Shown here in pieces: positions 1 through 7,392 of a stretch of 64,000 nucleotides of DNA. The notes under the pieces are model-generated. The model was given only the letters and a program-made list of their open reading frames with translations, was not told the DNA's origin and did not search any database. The DNA lies in assembly GCF_900129985.1 (NCBI RefSeq), contig NZ_FQXN01000003.1, positions 1 through 64,000 on the forward strand, in the 5' to 3' direction. A program made the position numbers and the translations under genes. Within the stretch, counting starts at the first letter, position 1. Each line of letters opens with the position of its first letter. The stretch is from Thermosipho atlanticus DSM 15807 (GTDB lineage Bacteria > Thermotogota > Thermotogae > Thermotogales > Fervidobacteriaceae).

Positions 1-280
1 GGGAATAATTCAAAGCATGTCAAGAAAGGGAATACCACAAGACAATGGACCTGTAGAAAGCTTCTTTAGTCATTTTAAAGAAGAATTGGTAAAGATACAT
101 GTGGAAAAAACAAAAGAAGAATACAAGAGGTTGATATCAGAATATATAAGATTTTACAATGAAGAGAGGTATCAAAAAAGACTAAACAACATGGCTCCGG
201 TGGAGTACCGAAGCCATGCTGTTTGAAAAATTAATAAATTGATTTTTTTTTATTTGTCCCACTTCCGGGGGTAAGTCCAT
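1..280 (+). mobile_element. 3' end of an IS3-family insertion sequence
   Basis: The window opens inside a transposase frame and about 55 bases of non-coding tail follow its stop. The right end probably lies near 250-280, where a G/C-rich stretch (ttgtcccacttccggggg) stands out from the surrounding AT-rich DNA, as a terminal inverted repeat would. The left end is outside the window, so neither the boundary nor a target duplication can be confirmed. Confidence 0.6.
2..226 (+). CDS. IS3-family transposase OrfB (integrase core), C-terminal part
   Basis: This is the C-terminal part of a DDE transposase of the IS3 family (IS150-like group), which catalyses strand transfer of the element. The frame is open to the left window edge, so the internal ATG at 17 is not the true start. 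The run QSMSRKG..QDNGPVESFF is the family signature around the last catalytic acidic residue, the Glu of VESFF. The tail YIRFYNEERYQKRLNNMAPVEYR matches the usual IS3 end (YN..R.h..L....P..yr). The catalytic Asp residues lie outside the window. Nothing visible here indicates that the copy is broken. Confidence 0.85.
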   Translation, partial: GIIQSMSRKGIPQDNGPVESFFSHFKEELVKIHVEKTKEEYKRLISEYIRFYNEERYQKRLNNMAPVEYRSHAV

Positions 281-307
281 AAATAGGGGCTTATTTCTTT
301 ATTAATG

Positions 308-1099
308 TTAGGAATTATTTTTTTTAAGGGTTAGATACATTGTAGGGATGAGATATGTCCAGTATGCGATTGTTTCAATAAGAGAAGGATTACCATTGTA
401 TCCGAATAATCCTTTCAAAATGCTTCCTAAAGGTCCATTTTCATTTATAAAAGAGTTAATATCATAGATATGTTCAATTATTATTGGTATGATATATGCT
501 TCTTGAAGTTCATGAATACCATATGCGATTAAACCCGAGGCGAATAAGATTAAAAGAATGTTTGTTATTTTGAAAAAAGTTGAAATATTAATTTTCAATA
601 TACCTTTATAAAAAGAATAGCCTATGAAAATAGCAAATAAAATTCCTGTAAAGCCAAATACTATATCCAATGAGTTATCACCTGGAATTGCCGCAAGAAA
701 AATTACTGTTTCGACTCCTTCACGTAATATATTTACTAAAGTTACGAGCATAAGAATTAAAGAAAAGTTTTTAGTATTAAAATTTTTCTTTAATTGGTTG
801 GTTATATTCAAAATGAAATTTTCCTTTGTGTTAATCCAAAGAATAAGGCTAGAAATAAGTAAAGCACCAATAAGTGCAACAAATCCTTCAAATATTTCAG
901 AAGCACGATCACCGAGGTTTTCATTAAGAAGTTTGAAAAAGAAGCCGAAAATTAAACTCAGGATAATACCAGAAAATACACCAAACCATACGTTCTTTTT
1001 GAATTTATTTGCCTTATTTTTATTGAGAAATGCAAAAAGTATACCAACTATGAGTGCTGCTTCAAGCGTTTCTCTAAAAGTGATCAAAAATACTGCCAT
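308..1099 (-). CDS. FTR1-family iron permease
   Basis: This is an integral membrane permease of the FTR1/EfeU family (263 aa), which moves iron across the cytoplasmic membrane. It has about seven hydrophobic segments. Both family iron-binding motifs are present: RETLE near residues 9-13 in the first segment and REGVE around residue 126 in the fourth. The start is ATG at 1099 behind GGGGAGGTG. No EfeO or EfeB partner and no ferroxidase is adjacent, so it acts alone here or with partners elsewhere. It diverges from rpsO. Its promoter overlaps a dyad that could be an operator, described separately. The antisense frame at 624-1196 is a shadow. Confidence 0.9.
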   Translation of the reverse strand: MAVFLITFRETLEAALIVGILFAFLNKNKANKFKKNVWFGVFSGIILSLIFGFFFKLLNENLGDRASEIFEGFVALIGALLISSLILWINTKENFILNITNQLKKNFNTKNFSLILMLVTLVNILREGVETVIFLAAIPGDNSLDIVFGFTGILFAIFIGYSFYKGILKINISTFFKITNILLILFASGLIAYGIHELQEAYIIPIIIEHIYDINSFINENGPLGSILKGLFGYNGNPSLIETIAYWTYLIPTMYLTLKKNNS

Positions 1100-1122
1100 A
1101 GATTCACCTCCCCAAAATGTTA

Positions 1123-1171
1123 TTGAGACTCAGTTGCAATATTATTATCTCATAGATGAAATTTTAGTCAA
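1123..1171 (-). promoter_or_regulatory. FTR1 promoter with candidate operator
   Basis: On the minus strand TTGACT (1166-1171) and GATAAT (1144-1149) are separated by 16 bases. The predicted start site, near 1137, falls inside an imperfect dyad at 1123-1139 of the form TTGnnACTnAGTnnCAA. A repressor bound there would block transcription, as expected for an iron-responsive regulator. The dyad is not a textbook Fur or DtxR box, so the regulator is unknown. Confidence 0.45.
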
Positions 1172-1175
1172 GCTA

Positions 1176-1204
1176 TTGACTAAAAAAAGTTTTTAGGTTA
1201 ATAT
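1176..1204 (+). promoter_or_regulatory. rpsO promoter
   Basis: TTGACT (1176-1181) and TAATAT (1199-1204) are separated by 17 bases, which puts the transcript start at about 1211. The -35 box lies four bases from the divergent FTR1 -35 box, and the two form an inverted repeat, AGTCAA-GCTA-TTGACT (1166-1181). Confidence 0.65.
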
Positions 1205-1210
1205 ATTATT

Positions 1211-1270
1211 GACCCCTACTCGGTTGTGGGCGAAGCCCCTACTTGGTAGAGGGAATAAATTGTGGAGGTG
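1211..1270 (+). promoter_or_regulatory. structured 5' leader of rpsO, candidate S15 autoregulatory element
   Basis: The leader begins at the predicted transcript start and runs to the Shine-Dalgarno site. CCCCTAC (1213-1219) pairs with GTAGAGGG (1246-1253), leaving one bulged A, and encloses a GGGC-GAA-GCCC hairpin (1228-1238). Ribosomal protein S15 represses its own mRNA through leader structures in several bacterial phyla. That this leader does so is an inference from position and fold; no match to a known S15 leader class was tested. Confidence 0.5.
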
Positions 1271-1278
1271 TAGAAAAG

Positions 1279-1533
1279 ATGGACAAAAAAGAAATCATTA
1301 AAGAATTTCAAATTCATGAAGGTGACACGGGAAGCACAGAAGTTCAAATTGCCCTTTTAACTGCTAGAATTAGGCACTTGACAGAACATCTAAAAAAGCA
1401 TCCAAAGGATTTTCATTCTAGAAGAGGACTTATGAAATTAGTTGGTAGAAGAAGAAAGATTTTGAAATATTTAAGAAACAAGAATCCAGAAGCTTACAAA
1501 ACAGTAATTCAGAAACTAGGATTAAGAAAATAA
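1279..1533 (+). CDS. rpsO: 30S ribosomal protein S15
   Basis: S15 (84 aa) binds 16S rRNA helices 20-22 and helps nucleate assembly of the 30S platform. The family signature [14 protein letters not shown]...I..LT.HLK.H.KD.HSRRGL..LVG.RR..L.YL is complete. The start is ATG at 1279, behind GGAGGTG at 1264-1270. An upstream in-frame TTG at 1243 would add 12 residues encoded by the structured leader, so I reject it. The gene is followed directly by a strong terminator and forms a single-gene unit with its own promoter and leader. Confidence 0.97.
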   Translation: MDKKEIIKEFQIHEGDTGSTEVQIALLTARIRHLTEHLKKHPKDFHSRRGLMKLVGRRRKILKYLRNKNPEAYKTVIQKLGLRK

Positions 1534-1539
1534 TTAACG

Positions 1540-1569
1540 GGGGAGGTTTTAAAACCTCCCCAAATTTTT
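1540..1569 (+). terminator. rpsO terminator
   Basis: A perfect 22-base palindrome (GGGGAGGTTTT and its complement) occupies 1540-1561 and is followed by a short T-run at 1565-1569. Confidence 0.8.
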
Positions 1570-1587
1570 AAGGAGGGACATAAAAGA

Positions 1588-2598
1588 TTGAATATAAAAG
1601 ATTTTGATTATTTGTTACCTGAAGAATTAATTGCTCAAAAACCAATTGAACCAAGGGATTCTTCCAGATTAATGGTTTTGAATAGAGAAAAAAGAGTTAT
1701 AGAGCACAAAATATTTAGGGATATCATAAATTATTTGGGTGAAGGTGACCTTTTGATTAGAAATGTAACTAAGGTAATTCCGGCACGGTTATACGGTAGA
1801 AAAATAACGGGTGCAAAAATAGAGCTCCTCCTTTTAGAAAAGATTGATAAGGGAATTTGGGAAGCGTTGGTGAAACCTGGTAGTAAAGTTAAAAAGGGTA
1901 CTAAAATAATTTTTGGTGAAGATTTAGAAGCAATTTGTAGAGGTTGGGGTGAAGAAGGTTCAAGAATTATAGAATTTAATACTGATAATGAAGAAGATAT
2001 TTTTAAATATGGTAAGGCACCTTTTCCTCATTATATAAAAAATGAGAATATTTCTTTTGAGAGATACCAAACAGTATATTCAAAAGAAATTGGTTCAGTA
2101 GCTGCTCCCACGGCAGGATTGCACTTTACTAAGGGATTATTGCAAAAATTAAAAAGTAAAGGAGTTGTGTTTGCTGATGTAGTGTTGCATGTTGGACTTG
2201 GAACTTTTAGACCTGTTAAAGTGGAAAATATTGAAAATCATAAAATGCATTCAGAAACTTATTATGTGCCAAAAGAAACGGTAAAAAAGATAAAAGAATT
2301 TAAAAAAAATAAAGGAAGAATTATTGCGGTTGGTACTACTAGTGTGAGAACTCTCGAAACAATAGCTAGGCTTCCTGAGCAAGAACATTATCATGGAAAA
2401 ACAGATATTTTTATTTATCCACCGTTTGAATTTAGATTAACCGACGCAATTATAACAAATTTTCATCTTCCAAAATCGACATTATTAATGTTGGTTTCAG
2501 CATTTGCGGGTAGAGAATTTATATTAGAAGCATATAAAATTGCTGTGCAAGAAAAATACAGATTTTTTTCATTTGGTGATGCTTGTTTTATTTATTAA
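1588..2598 (+). CDS. queA: S-adenosylmethionine:tRNA ribosyltransferase-isomerase
   Basis: QueA (336 aa) transfers and isomerises the ribose of SAM onto preQ1-modified tRNA to give epoxyqueuosine at the wobble base of GUN anticodons. Diagnostic stretches are FDY.LP..LIAQ.P...RD.SRL at the N-terminus, the middle run GSVAAPTAGLHFT, HVGLGTF.PV, the run VGTTSVRTLE, and TNFHLP.STLLMLVSAF near the C-terminus. Length is normal. The start is TTG at 1588 behind AGGAGGG at 1571-1577. The gene sits just past the rpsO terminator, so it relies on readthrough or a weak promoter. A probable queuosine-precursor transporter lies at 40529-41236. Confidence 0.97.
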   Translation: MNIKDFDYLLPEELIAQKPIEPRDSSRLMVLNREKRVIEHKIFRDIINYLGEGDLLIRNVTKVIPARLYGRKITGAKIELLLLEKIDKGIWEALVKPGSKVKKGTKIIFGEDLEAICRGWGEEGSRIIEFNTDNEEDIFKYGKAPFPHYIKNENISFERYQTVYSKEIGSVAAPTAGLHFTKGLLQKLKSKGVVFADVVLHVGLGTFRPVKVENIENHKMHSETYYVPKETVKKIKEFKKNKGRIIAVGTTSVRTLETIARLPEQEHYHGKTDIFIYPPFEFRLTDAIITNFHLPKSTLLMLVSAFAGREFILEAYKIAVQEKYRFFSFGDACFIY

Positions 2599-2601
2599 AT
2601 T

Positions 2602-2704
2602 TTACAATTTAGAATATTTAGTAAAACAAATTATATCTTTAAAAGTTAATTAATCTATATTTTAAAATGAATAAAGAAACTTATTTAAATGTTACAATTT
2701 AGAA
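2602..2704. repeat. 13-base direct repeat upstream of the recombinase-like gene
   Basis: TTACAATTTAGAA occurs at 2602-2614 and again at 2692-2704. Both copies lie in the very AT-rich gap between queA and the recombinase-like gene. They could be protein-binding sites, but chance in AT-rich DNA is possible. Confidence 0.35.
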
Positions 2705-2769
2705 AAAAAACAATATTAACTGTAACTTTTGAAACGAGTAAGTCACATGTTAAATATAAGTAAATATGT

Positions 2770-2775
2770 TATAAT
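2770..2775 (+). promoter_or_regulatory. -10 box for the recombinase-like gene
   Basis: TATAAT lies 34 bases before the ATG at 2810. There is no convincing -35 box at the usual distance. Confidence 0.4.
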
Positions 2776-2809
2776 GATAACAGTGATAAATAAAAATGGA
2801 GGTGTTGTA

Positions 2810-3910
2810 ATGAAAAAGGTTAATAATGATGACCTAAAAAAGTTTATAGAATATTTAAACGTTCAAAACATCTCTGAGAATACTAAAAAAAATTATATAT
2901 CAATGGTTGAATCCTTTTTAGATTTTGTAGATGGTGAAGTTACAGTTAATAACGTGAAAAGATGGCTTGATAAGATAAGAAGTAGTTATAAACATACTGC
3001 ATGGAGACAATATTTTGTTCCATTGCGTTCATTTCTGCAAAGATTTTATCCTTTGATTTTTTCTGAAGTTGTAGAAGATTTAAAAGTGCCTTACAAAAAA
3101 GCAGATTACGAAATGATTTCTATTTTGGATTTCTGGAAATTGTATGAGGAAGCAGAAAAAATGGCTAAAAGAGGTAACGAAAAGTATGTTTTACTTGTGG
3201 GACTTGCAGGTATTATTGGCTTGAAATCTGGAGAAATTGTTAATTTAAAGGGTACAGATATTCAGGGTGACAAGTTATTTGTTAAAGGAACTAATATTAT
3301 AACTTATCAAATTGTTCCTCCTATAAATGAATGGTTGAAGAAGTATGAAGGAAAAGATGTTTATTTGATTTCAACTTCTGAGGGTAAACCTGTAAAACCC
3401 TCCTATTTAGCTTTAATGTTAAGAGGTTTGCAAAAAAAAGTCGAGATAAGTTTCTCAAAGCCCTTGTCAGTTGAAATTTTGAGAAATGTCGCTGTTGGTA
3501 GGCAGGTAATTTCGCAACCTTCGCTTCCATATGTCATGGATCTTTTTAAATATAATTCTACAAAAACAATAGAAGATATAGCAAGATATATTGCCGAAAG
3601 AGGAGATTTGAGAACTATTTTATCGGTAGAAGTGGTTGAAGATTTAAATCCAATTTTAGAATTTTTCAGTAAATTAGCTATACCAGTTAGAAAAGTTGAA
3701 AACGCTTATATCGTTTCCAGAACAGCTTATATCAAAAGAGGGGAAAAATTTTCTAGGCTTAATACAATTTTTGTTGTTAGGAAACTTGATGAATGGCAAA
3801 GTTTTATTGAAAAACTTGGTTATGAAGTTAAAAGGAGAAAAGGTGAAAACTACTTTATCTTTTTGGTTGGAAGATTGAGAGTAGCATTTTACGAATATCC
3901 AGAAATTTGA
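2810..3910 (+). CDS. degenerate tyrosine-recombinase-like protein
   Basis: The product (366 aa) is built like a Xer/phage-type tyrosine recombinase but appears to have lost catalysis. Residues about 8-85 resemble the SAM-like core-binding domain (a helical region with ENTKKNY.SM...FLDF). Residues about 120-265 follow the catalytic-domain pattern: GLKSGEIVNLKGTDI stands where active enzymes have G-L-R-x-S-E-L, and VEILRN stands where they have H-x-L-R-H. The first Arg, both His and the nucleophilic Tyr do not align; only the second Arg is kept. About 95 C-terminal residues form an extra region I do not recognise. The start is ATG at 2810 behind GGAGGTG; the upstream ATG at 2729 has no such site. 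It may be a domesticated DNA-binding protein. Function unknown. Confidence 0.7.
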   Translation: MKKVNNDDLKKFIEYLNVQNISENTKKNYISMVESFLDFVDGEVTVNNVKRWLDKIRSSYKHTAWRQYFVPLRSFLQRFYPLIFSEVVEDLKVPYKKADYEMISILDFWKLYEEAEKMAKRGNEKYVLLVGLAGIIGLKSGEIVNLKGTDIQGDKLFVKGTNIITYQIVPPINEWLKKYEGKDVYLISTSEGKPVKPSYLALMLRGLQKKVEISFSKPLSVEILRNVAVGRQVISQPSLPYVMDLFKYNSTKTIEDIARYIAERGDLRTILSVEVVEDLNPILEFFSKLAIPVRKVENAYIVSRTAYIKRGEKFSRLNTIFVVRKLDEWQSFIEKLGYEVKRRKGENYFIFLVGRLRVAFYEYPEI

Positions 3911-3916
3911 TGTATG

Positions 3917-3944
3917 AAAACCTCCCACGTCTATGGGAGGTTTT
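3917..3944. terminator. bidirectional terminator
   Basis: AAAACCTCCCA (3917-3927) and TGGGAGGTTTT (3934-3944) form a stem with a six-base loop between two converging genes. T-rich DNA follows on both strands. Confidence 0.85.
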
Positions 3945-5010
3945 ATTTATAGATTTTTTCAATATAAGGGCTTGTAAAAGCTCGGAGTGCGCATCCATAT
4001 GACATGCGGAATTTTACAATGTCTCCAAGCTTATATTGTTGTGAAGAATTTGTAATATCTACAATTGTATGATCACTAGAAGCGTGAAGTATTTCAAGCT
4101 CTTTATCAAAAGGTTTTAATCCAGTAGGATCGATATCTTGTTCACCCATAGCAAGGATCAATCGTTTTCTCCAGCCTTTGTCTTCAAAGTGTGGAATTCT
4201 TCCCATCGAATCTCTCCCAATTTTTCCTACAGGAATCGATGGTTTATAATCAATTTCGATAATTTCAGCTTCTAAGATAACAGTATCTTGTGAAAGGTAG
4301 GAAATTTCCCGATGTCCAGTTGCATCAGTTCCTAGTAAAAGTGCTTCCCCAATTCTGAACTGATTGATTTCACTCGGTAGTTCACCAGATTCAACTAATT
4401 TTAAGGCAACTGTATTACCACCAGAAACTATCAACTTTTTACCTAATTTTTTTTCAAGATATTTTTTAATCTTTACCAGTATATTCATATTTTCTTTTGT
4501 AGGAAGAACTCCTCCGAAACATCCAAGATTTGTTCCAATTCCTCTAATGGTAACAGTCGACAATCTTTTAGATAAATTTAAAATCTTTTCCGGGGCTTCT
4601 TCATACCAAATTCCTTCTCTTAAATCTCCAACATCTATCATATATATAATTTGAATATTTTTATCATATTTTTTTGCAACCTCTTCAACTTTAAGCACGG
4701 TTTCTTCTTCTGACACCAATATTTCATCAACATAGTTAACTACTTCTTCAATTTCTGAAAGCATAGGGATTCTGAGTAATTGAAAAGGGCCGGGGATATT
4801 ATTTTGAACCATTCTTTTGATATTTGAAAGTCTTGAATCTCCCAAAATTTTTATACCTGCTTTTTTTAATACCCAAGCAATTTTTGGATCTCCAAGAACG
4901 AGTTTTGTGACTCCTACAAGTTCAATATTATTTTTTCCACATAAATTTTGTAATGTTAAAGCATTTTGGTAAATTTTTTCTAAATCTATTATTAATCGGG
5001 GGTAGGACAC
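3943..5010 (-). CDS. alanine/ornithine-racemase-family PLP enzyme
   Basis: This is a fold-III PLP amino-acid racemase (355 aa) of the alanine/ornithine racemase-like group. The pyridoxal lysine is probably Lys36 in ELVGVTKLVLG. The run VSGGNTVAL near residues 197-205 and RIGEALLLG near 220-228 are typical of this group and bind the cofactor phosphate. The substrate cannot be read from sequence; alanine, ornithine or lysine are all possible. Thermotogales peptidoglycan is known to contain D-lysine, which makes a lysine racemase attractive here. The start is GTG at 5010, seven bases from GGAGG. It lies downstream of a dipeptidase on the same strand, 73 bases away. Confidence 0.82.
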   Translation of the reverse strand: MSYPRLIIDLEKIYQNALTLQNLCGKNNIELVGVTKLVLGDPKIAWVLKKAGIKILGDSRLSNIKRMVQNNIPGPFQLLRIPMLSEIEEVVNYVDEILVSEEETVLKVEEVAKKYDKNIQIIYMIDVGDLREGIWYEEAPEKILNLSKRLSTVTIRGIGTNLGCFGGVLPTKENMNILVKIKKYLEKKLGKKLIVSGGNTVALKLVESGELPSEINQFRIGEALLLGTDATGHREISYLSQDTVILEAEIIEIDYKPSIPVGKIGRDSMGRIPHFEDKGWRKRLILAMGEQDIDPTGLKPFDKELEILHASSDHTIVDITNSSQQYKLGDIVKFRMSYGCALRAFTSPYIEKIYK

Positions 5011-5083
5011 ATAATCGCCTCCTTGAGTATGTTCTATAAGTATTTTAATTGAAAAATAATTTTTTGTAAATATATCAAAAAAA

Positions 5084-6031
5084 TTAATTTAAAAAGTTTT
5101 TATAAAGGTTTATGTAATTTCCTCCGAAAATCATTTCAATTTCTTTTGGTGAGAAACCTTTCTTAATAAGGATTTCGCGAAGCTTGAAGAGAGATCTATA
5201 ACCTGATAAAGAATCCTTAGGAGAATTTCTAAATGCATCACAAAAATCAAGACCCAATGCTATGTATTCAACACCAACTAGTTTAGAAATATGCTCTATA
5301 TGTTTTGAAAGACCAATTTCATTATTTTCTTCTTCTTTCTCAGTCACGAACATTCCGTTAGCATTTATACCTATTATTCCCCCAGTTTGAGCAATAGCTT
5401 TGATTTGTTCATCAGTTAAGTTACGTGGAGAATCATAAATTTTTCTTGCATTTGAATGTGAAGCAATTACTGGCCTGTTTGAAAGTTTCAAAACATCCCA
5501 GAATCCGGTTTCATTTAAATGACTTACATCAATTAACATTCCAAGTTTTTGGGCTTCTTTGACGACTTTCTTGCCGAAATTTGTAAGTCCTCCATTTGAG
5601 TTTGTTTCTATACCATCGGCAACATAAGTTCTTCTATTCCATGTTAAGCCTAAAAAACGTACTCCCAAATTAAAAAAAATTCTTAATAGATAAATATCTT
5701 CATAAATTGGTTCTGAACCTTCGAATGAAAGCATAATTCCCAATAAGTTATTATCAATTGCGTATTTTACATCTTCATAATTTTTGCATAAAATATATTT
5801 ATTTTCATTTTCTTCAATTTCATAGTAAAGTGAACTAATTTGATCAAGTGCAATTCTAAGTGACATTTCGGGAATATATTCATTCATGATGTAAAGGGAG
5901 GAAACAATTATATTTACACCACCCTCTTTTATATCATTTAGAAAATACTTTTTGATGATATTACTTTCACCTTTTCTTCTGCGCTCGAAAACAAGAGGAA
6001 GGAGGTCAAAATGACCATCAATTATTACCAT
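5084..6031 (-). CDS. M19-family (renal-type) dipeptidase
   Basis: This is a zinc-dependent membrane-dipeptidase-like enzyme (315 aa) of peptidase family M19, whose members cleave dipeptides and often tolerate a C-terminal D-residue. Metal ligands are visible in order: the HxD of DGHFD (residues 6-8), Glu in SFEGSEP (about 105), His in DVSHL (about 170), His in ASHSN (about 191), and GLDFCD near 258 in place of the usual G-x-D-F-D-G. There is no signal peptide, so it is cytosolic. The start is ATG at 6031 behind AAGGAGTGATG. A terminator hairpin separates it from pmbA upstream. Pairing with a racemase suggests handling of D-amino-acid peptides (inference). Confidence 0.85.
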   Translation of the reverse strand: MVIIDGHFDLLPLVFERRRKGESNIIKKYFLNDIKEGGVNIIVSSLYIMNEYIPEMSLRIALDQISSLYYEIEENENKYILCKNYEDVKYAIDNNLLGIMLSFEGSEPIYEDIYLLRIFFNLGVRFLGLTWNRRTYVADGIETNSNGGLTNFGKKVVKEAQKLGMLIDVSHLNETGFWDVLKLSNRPVIASHSNARKIYDSPRNLTDEQIKAIAQTGGIIGINANGMFVTEKEEENNEIGLSKHIEHISKLVGVEYIALGLDFCDAFRNSPKDSLSGYRSLFKLREILIKKGFSPKEIEMIFGGNYINLYKNFLN

Positions 6032-6049
6032 GTCATCACTCCTTTTAGT

Positions 6050-6080
6050 AAAAATAAAAAAGGTGGGACATTCCCACCTT
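6050..6080 (-). terminator. terminator between pmbA and the dipeptidase gene
   Basis: AAGGTGGGA and TCCCACCTT (6060-6068, 6072-6080) form a hairpin. On the minus strand it is followed by a T-rich tract (6050-6060). It ends less than 20 bases before the dipeptidase start codon. Confidence 0.75.
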
Positions 6081-6081
6081 C

Positions 6082-7392
6082 TTATTTTCCGGCAATATCT
6101 ATTTCTTCTATTAAAACACTCGGCGTTATAGTCCCTAGAGTTACGAGAATATCATTACCAACATCTTCGATTTTTTTAATAAGTTCAAGGAAATTCCCTG
6201 AGATGGTTATTTGTTCTACCGCTCCAATGATTTTACCGTTATCAACTTTGTATCCCCTAGCTCCAAGAGAAAAATCACCTGATATAGGGTTTGCTCCCGA
6301 ATGCATACCATCTACACTTGTTATAATTAGTCCGTTATCAAGTTTTTTAACAAGGTCGTCGAACGAGCTATTTCCAGGTTGTACCATAAGGTTAATTGGT
6401 CCGATTCCTGTCCGTCCAATTGCGTTTCCTGTGGGTTCAACTTTATCCTTTTTAGCAGTTTTTAAATTGTGAAGAAAAGTTTTCAAAACACCATTCTCAA
6501 TTATAGCTTTTTCTTTTGTAGGAACTCCCTCATCATCAAAAGATCTATTTGTAATGCTTAGGGGATGATACGGAGTATCTATAATGGTTAGCACATCGTT
6601 TGAAATCTTTTTATTTAATTTTCCTTTCAAAGGTGACATATTTTTTTGAACATTCTCAGCAGAAATCATTGATTTAAAAAGCCCTAGCATACTGTCAAAG
6701 GCAGTGTTTCTGATAATGACTCTGTATTTTCCGCTTTTAACAGTTTTAGCTCCCAAAAGTGATAGAGCTTCATTACAAGCTTTTTTCCCTATTTCTTCTG
6801 GATCTAAATCTTCAGGATTTTTTCCAACTTTCATCCAAAAACCAGAATGATTACTACTATCTTGAGATATTGCCATTGCGAAACTATATGCTCCATCGGA
6901 TTTAGTTTCTAAGTCAAGTCCTAATGTGTTAGAGAGTTTTTTGGTGAATGTAAAATGTTGAAAAAGGGCGTAAGGAACCATAACTATCTTTTTGTCACAT
7001 TTTGCTGATGCATAAAGTTTTTTTACGAACTCAATTTTTTCTTTAACAGTAAGTTTTTCAAATTTTCCTGAGTAGGTTTGTATTTTTAAATAATTTCCTT
7101 TACCATCATAAAAGAAATTTTCGTCTTCACTATCAATTATTTTCCAATTGCTTACTGCTTCGTAAAATGTTTCTTCAGGATTTTCTAAAGTTTCAGTTGT
7201 AGATTTTCCAATTTTTCCATTTTTTAGGACTTTTAAAACAACAAAAAATTTAGATGCGTCAGTGTATTGATCAATGTCATCATTTGCATATCTTATTGAA
7301 AATTCACGTTCGTCGTTAAATTCTATTTGAGCTTCGAACCCTTCTTTTTTTGAAAGAGTGAAAATTTTTTCTTTGAATTCATTGTATGTCAT
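6082..7392 (-). CDS. pmbA: TldE/PmbA-family metalloprotease subunit
   Basis: PmbA (TldE), 436 aa, is the non-catalytic partner of TldD. The TldD/TldE heterodimer degrades unfolded peptides and, in some bacteria, removes leader sequences from modified peptides. The N-terminal region has the family's mixed alpha/beta repeat. The C-terminal half carries GVPT.........G.L..FLHNL and later SGDFSLGARGYKVDNGKI, typical of the family. There is no HExxxH zinc motif, as expected for this subunit. The start overlaps the tldD stop by four bases (ATGA), implying coupled translation of the pair. Confidence 0.93.
   Translation of the reverse strand: MTYNEFKEKIFTLSKKEGFEAQIEFNDEREFSIRYANDDIDQYTDASKFFVVLKVLKNGKIGKSTTETLENPEETFYEAVSNWKIIDSEDENFFYDGKGNYLKIQTYSGKFEKLTVKEKIEFVKKLYASAKCDKKIVMVPYALFQHFTFTKKLSNTLGLDLETKSDGAYSFAMAISQDSSNHSGFWMKVGKNPEDLDPEEIGKKACNEALSLLGAKTVKSGKYRVIIRNTAFDSMLGLFKSMISAENVQKNMSPLKGKLNKKISNDVLTIIDTPYHPLSITNRSFDDEGVPTKEKAIIENGVLKTFLHNLKTAKKDKVEPTGNAIGRTGIGPINLMVQPGNSSFDDLVKKLDNGLIITSVDGMHSGANPISGDFSLGARGYKVDNGKIIGAVEQITISGNFLELIKKIEDVGNDILVTLGTITPSVLIEEIDIAGK

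Noticed and set aside
624-1196. 190-residue frame on the plus strand
   Set aside because: It is antisense to the well-supported FTR1 gene, has no ribosome-binding site and no recognisable sequence.
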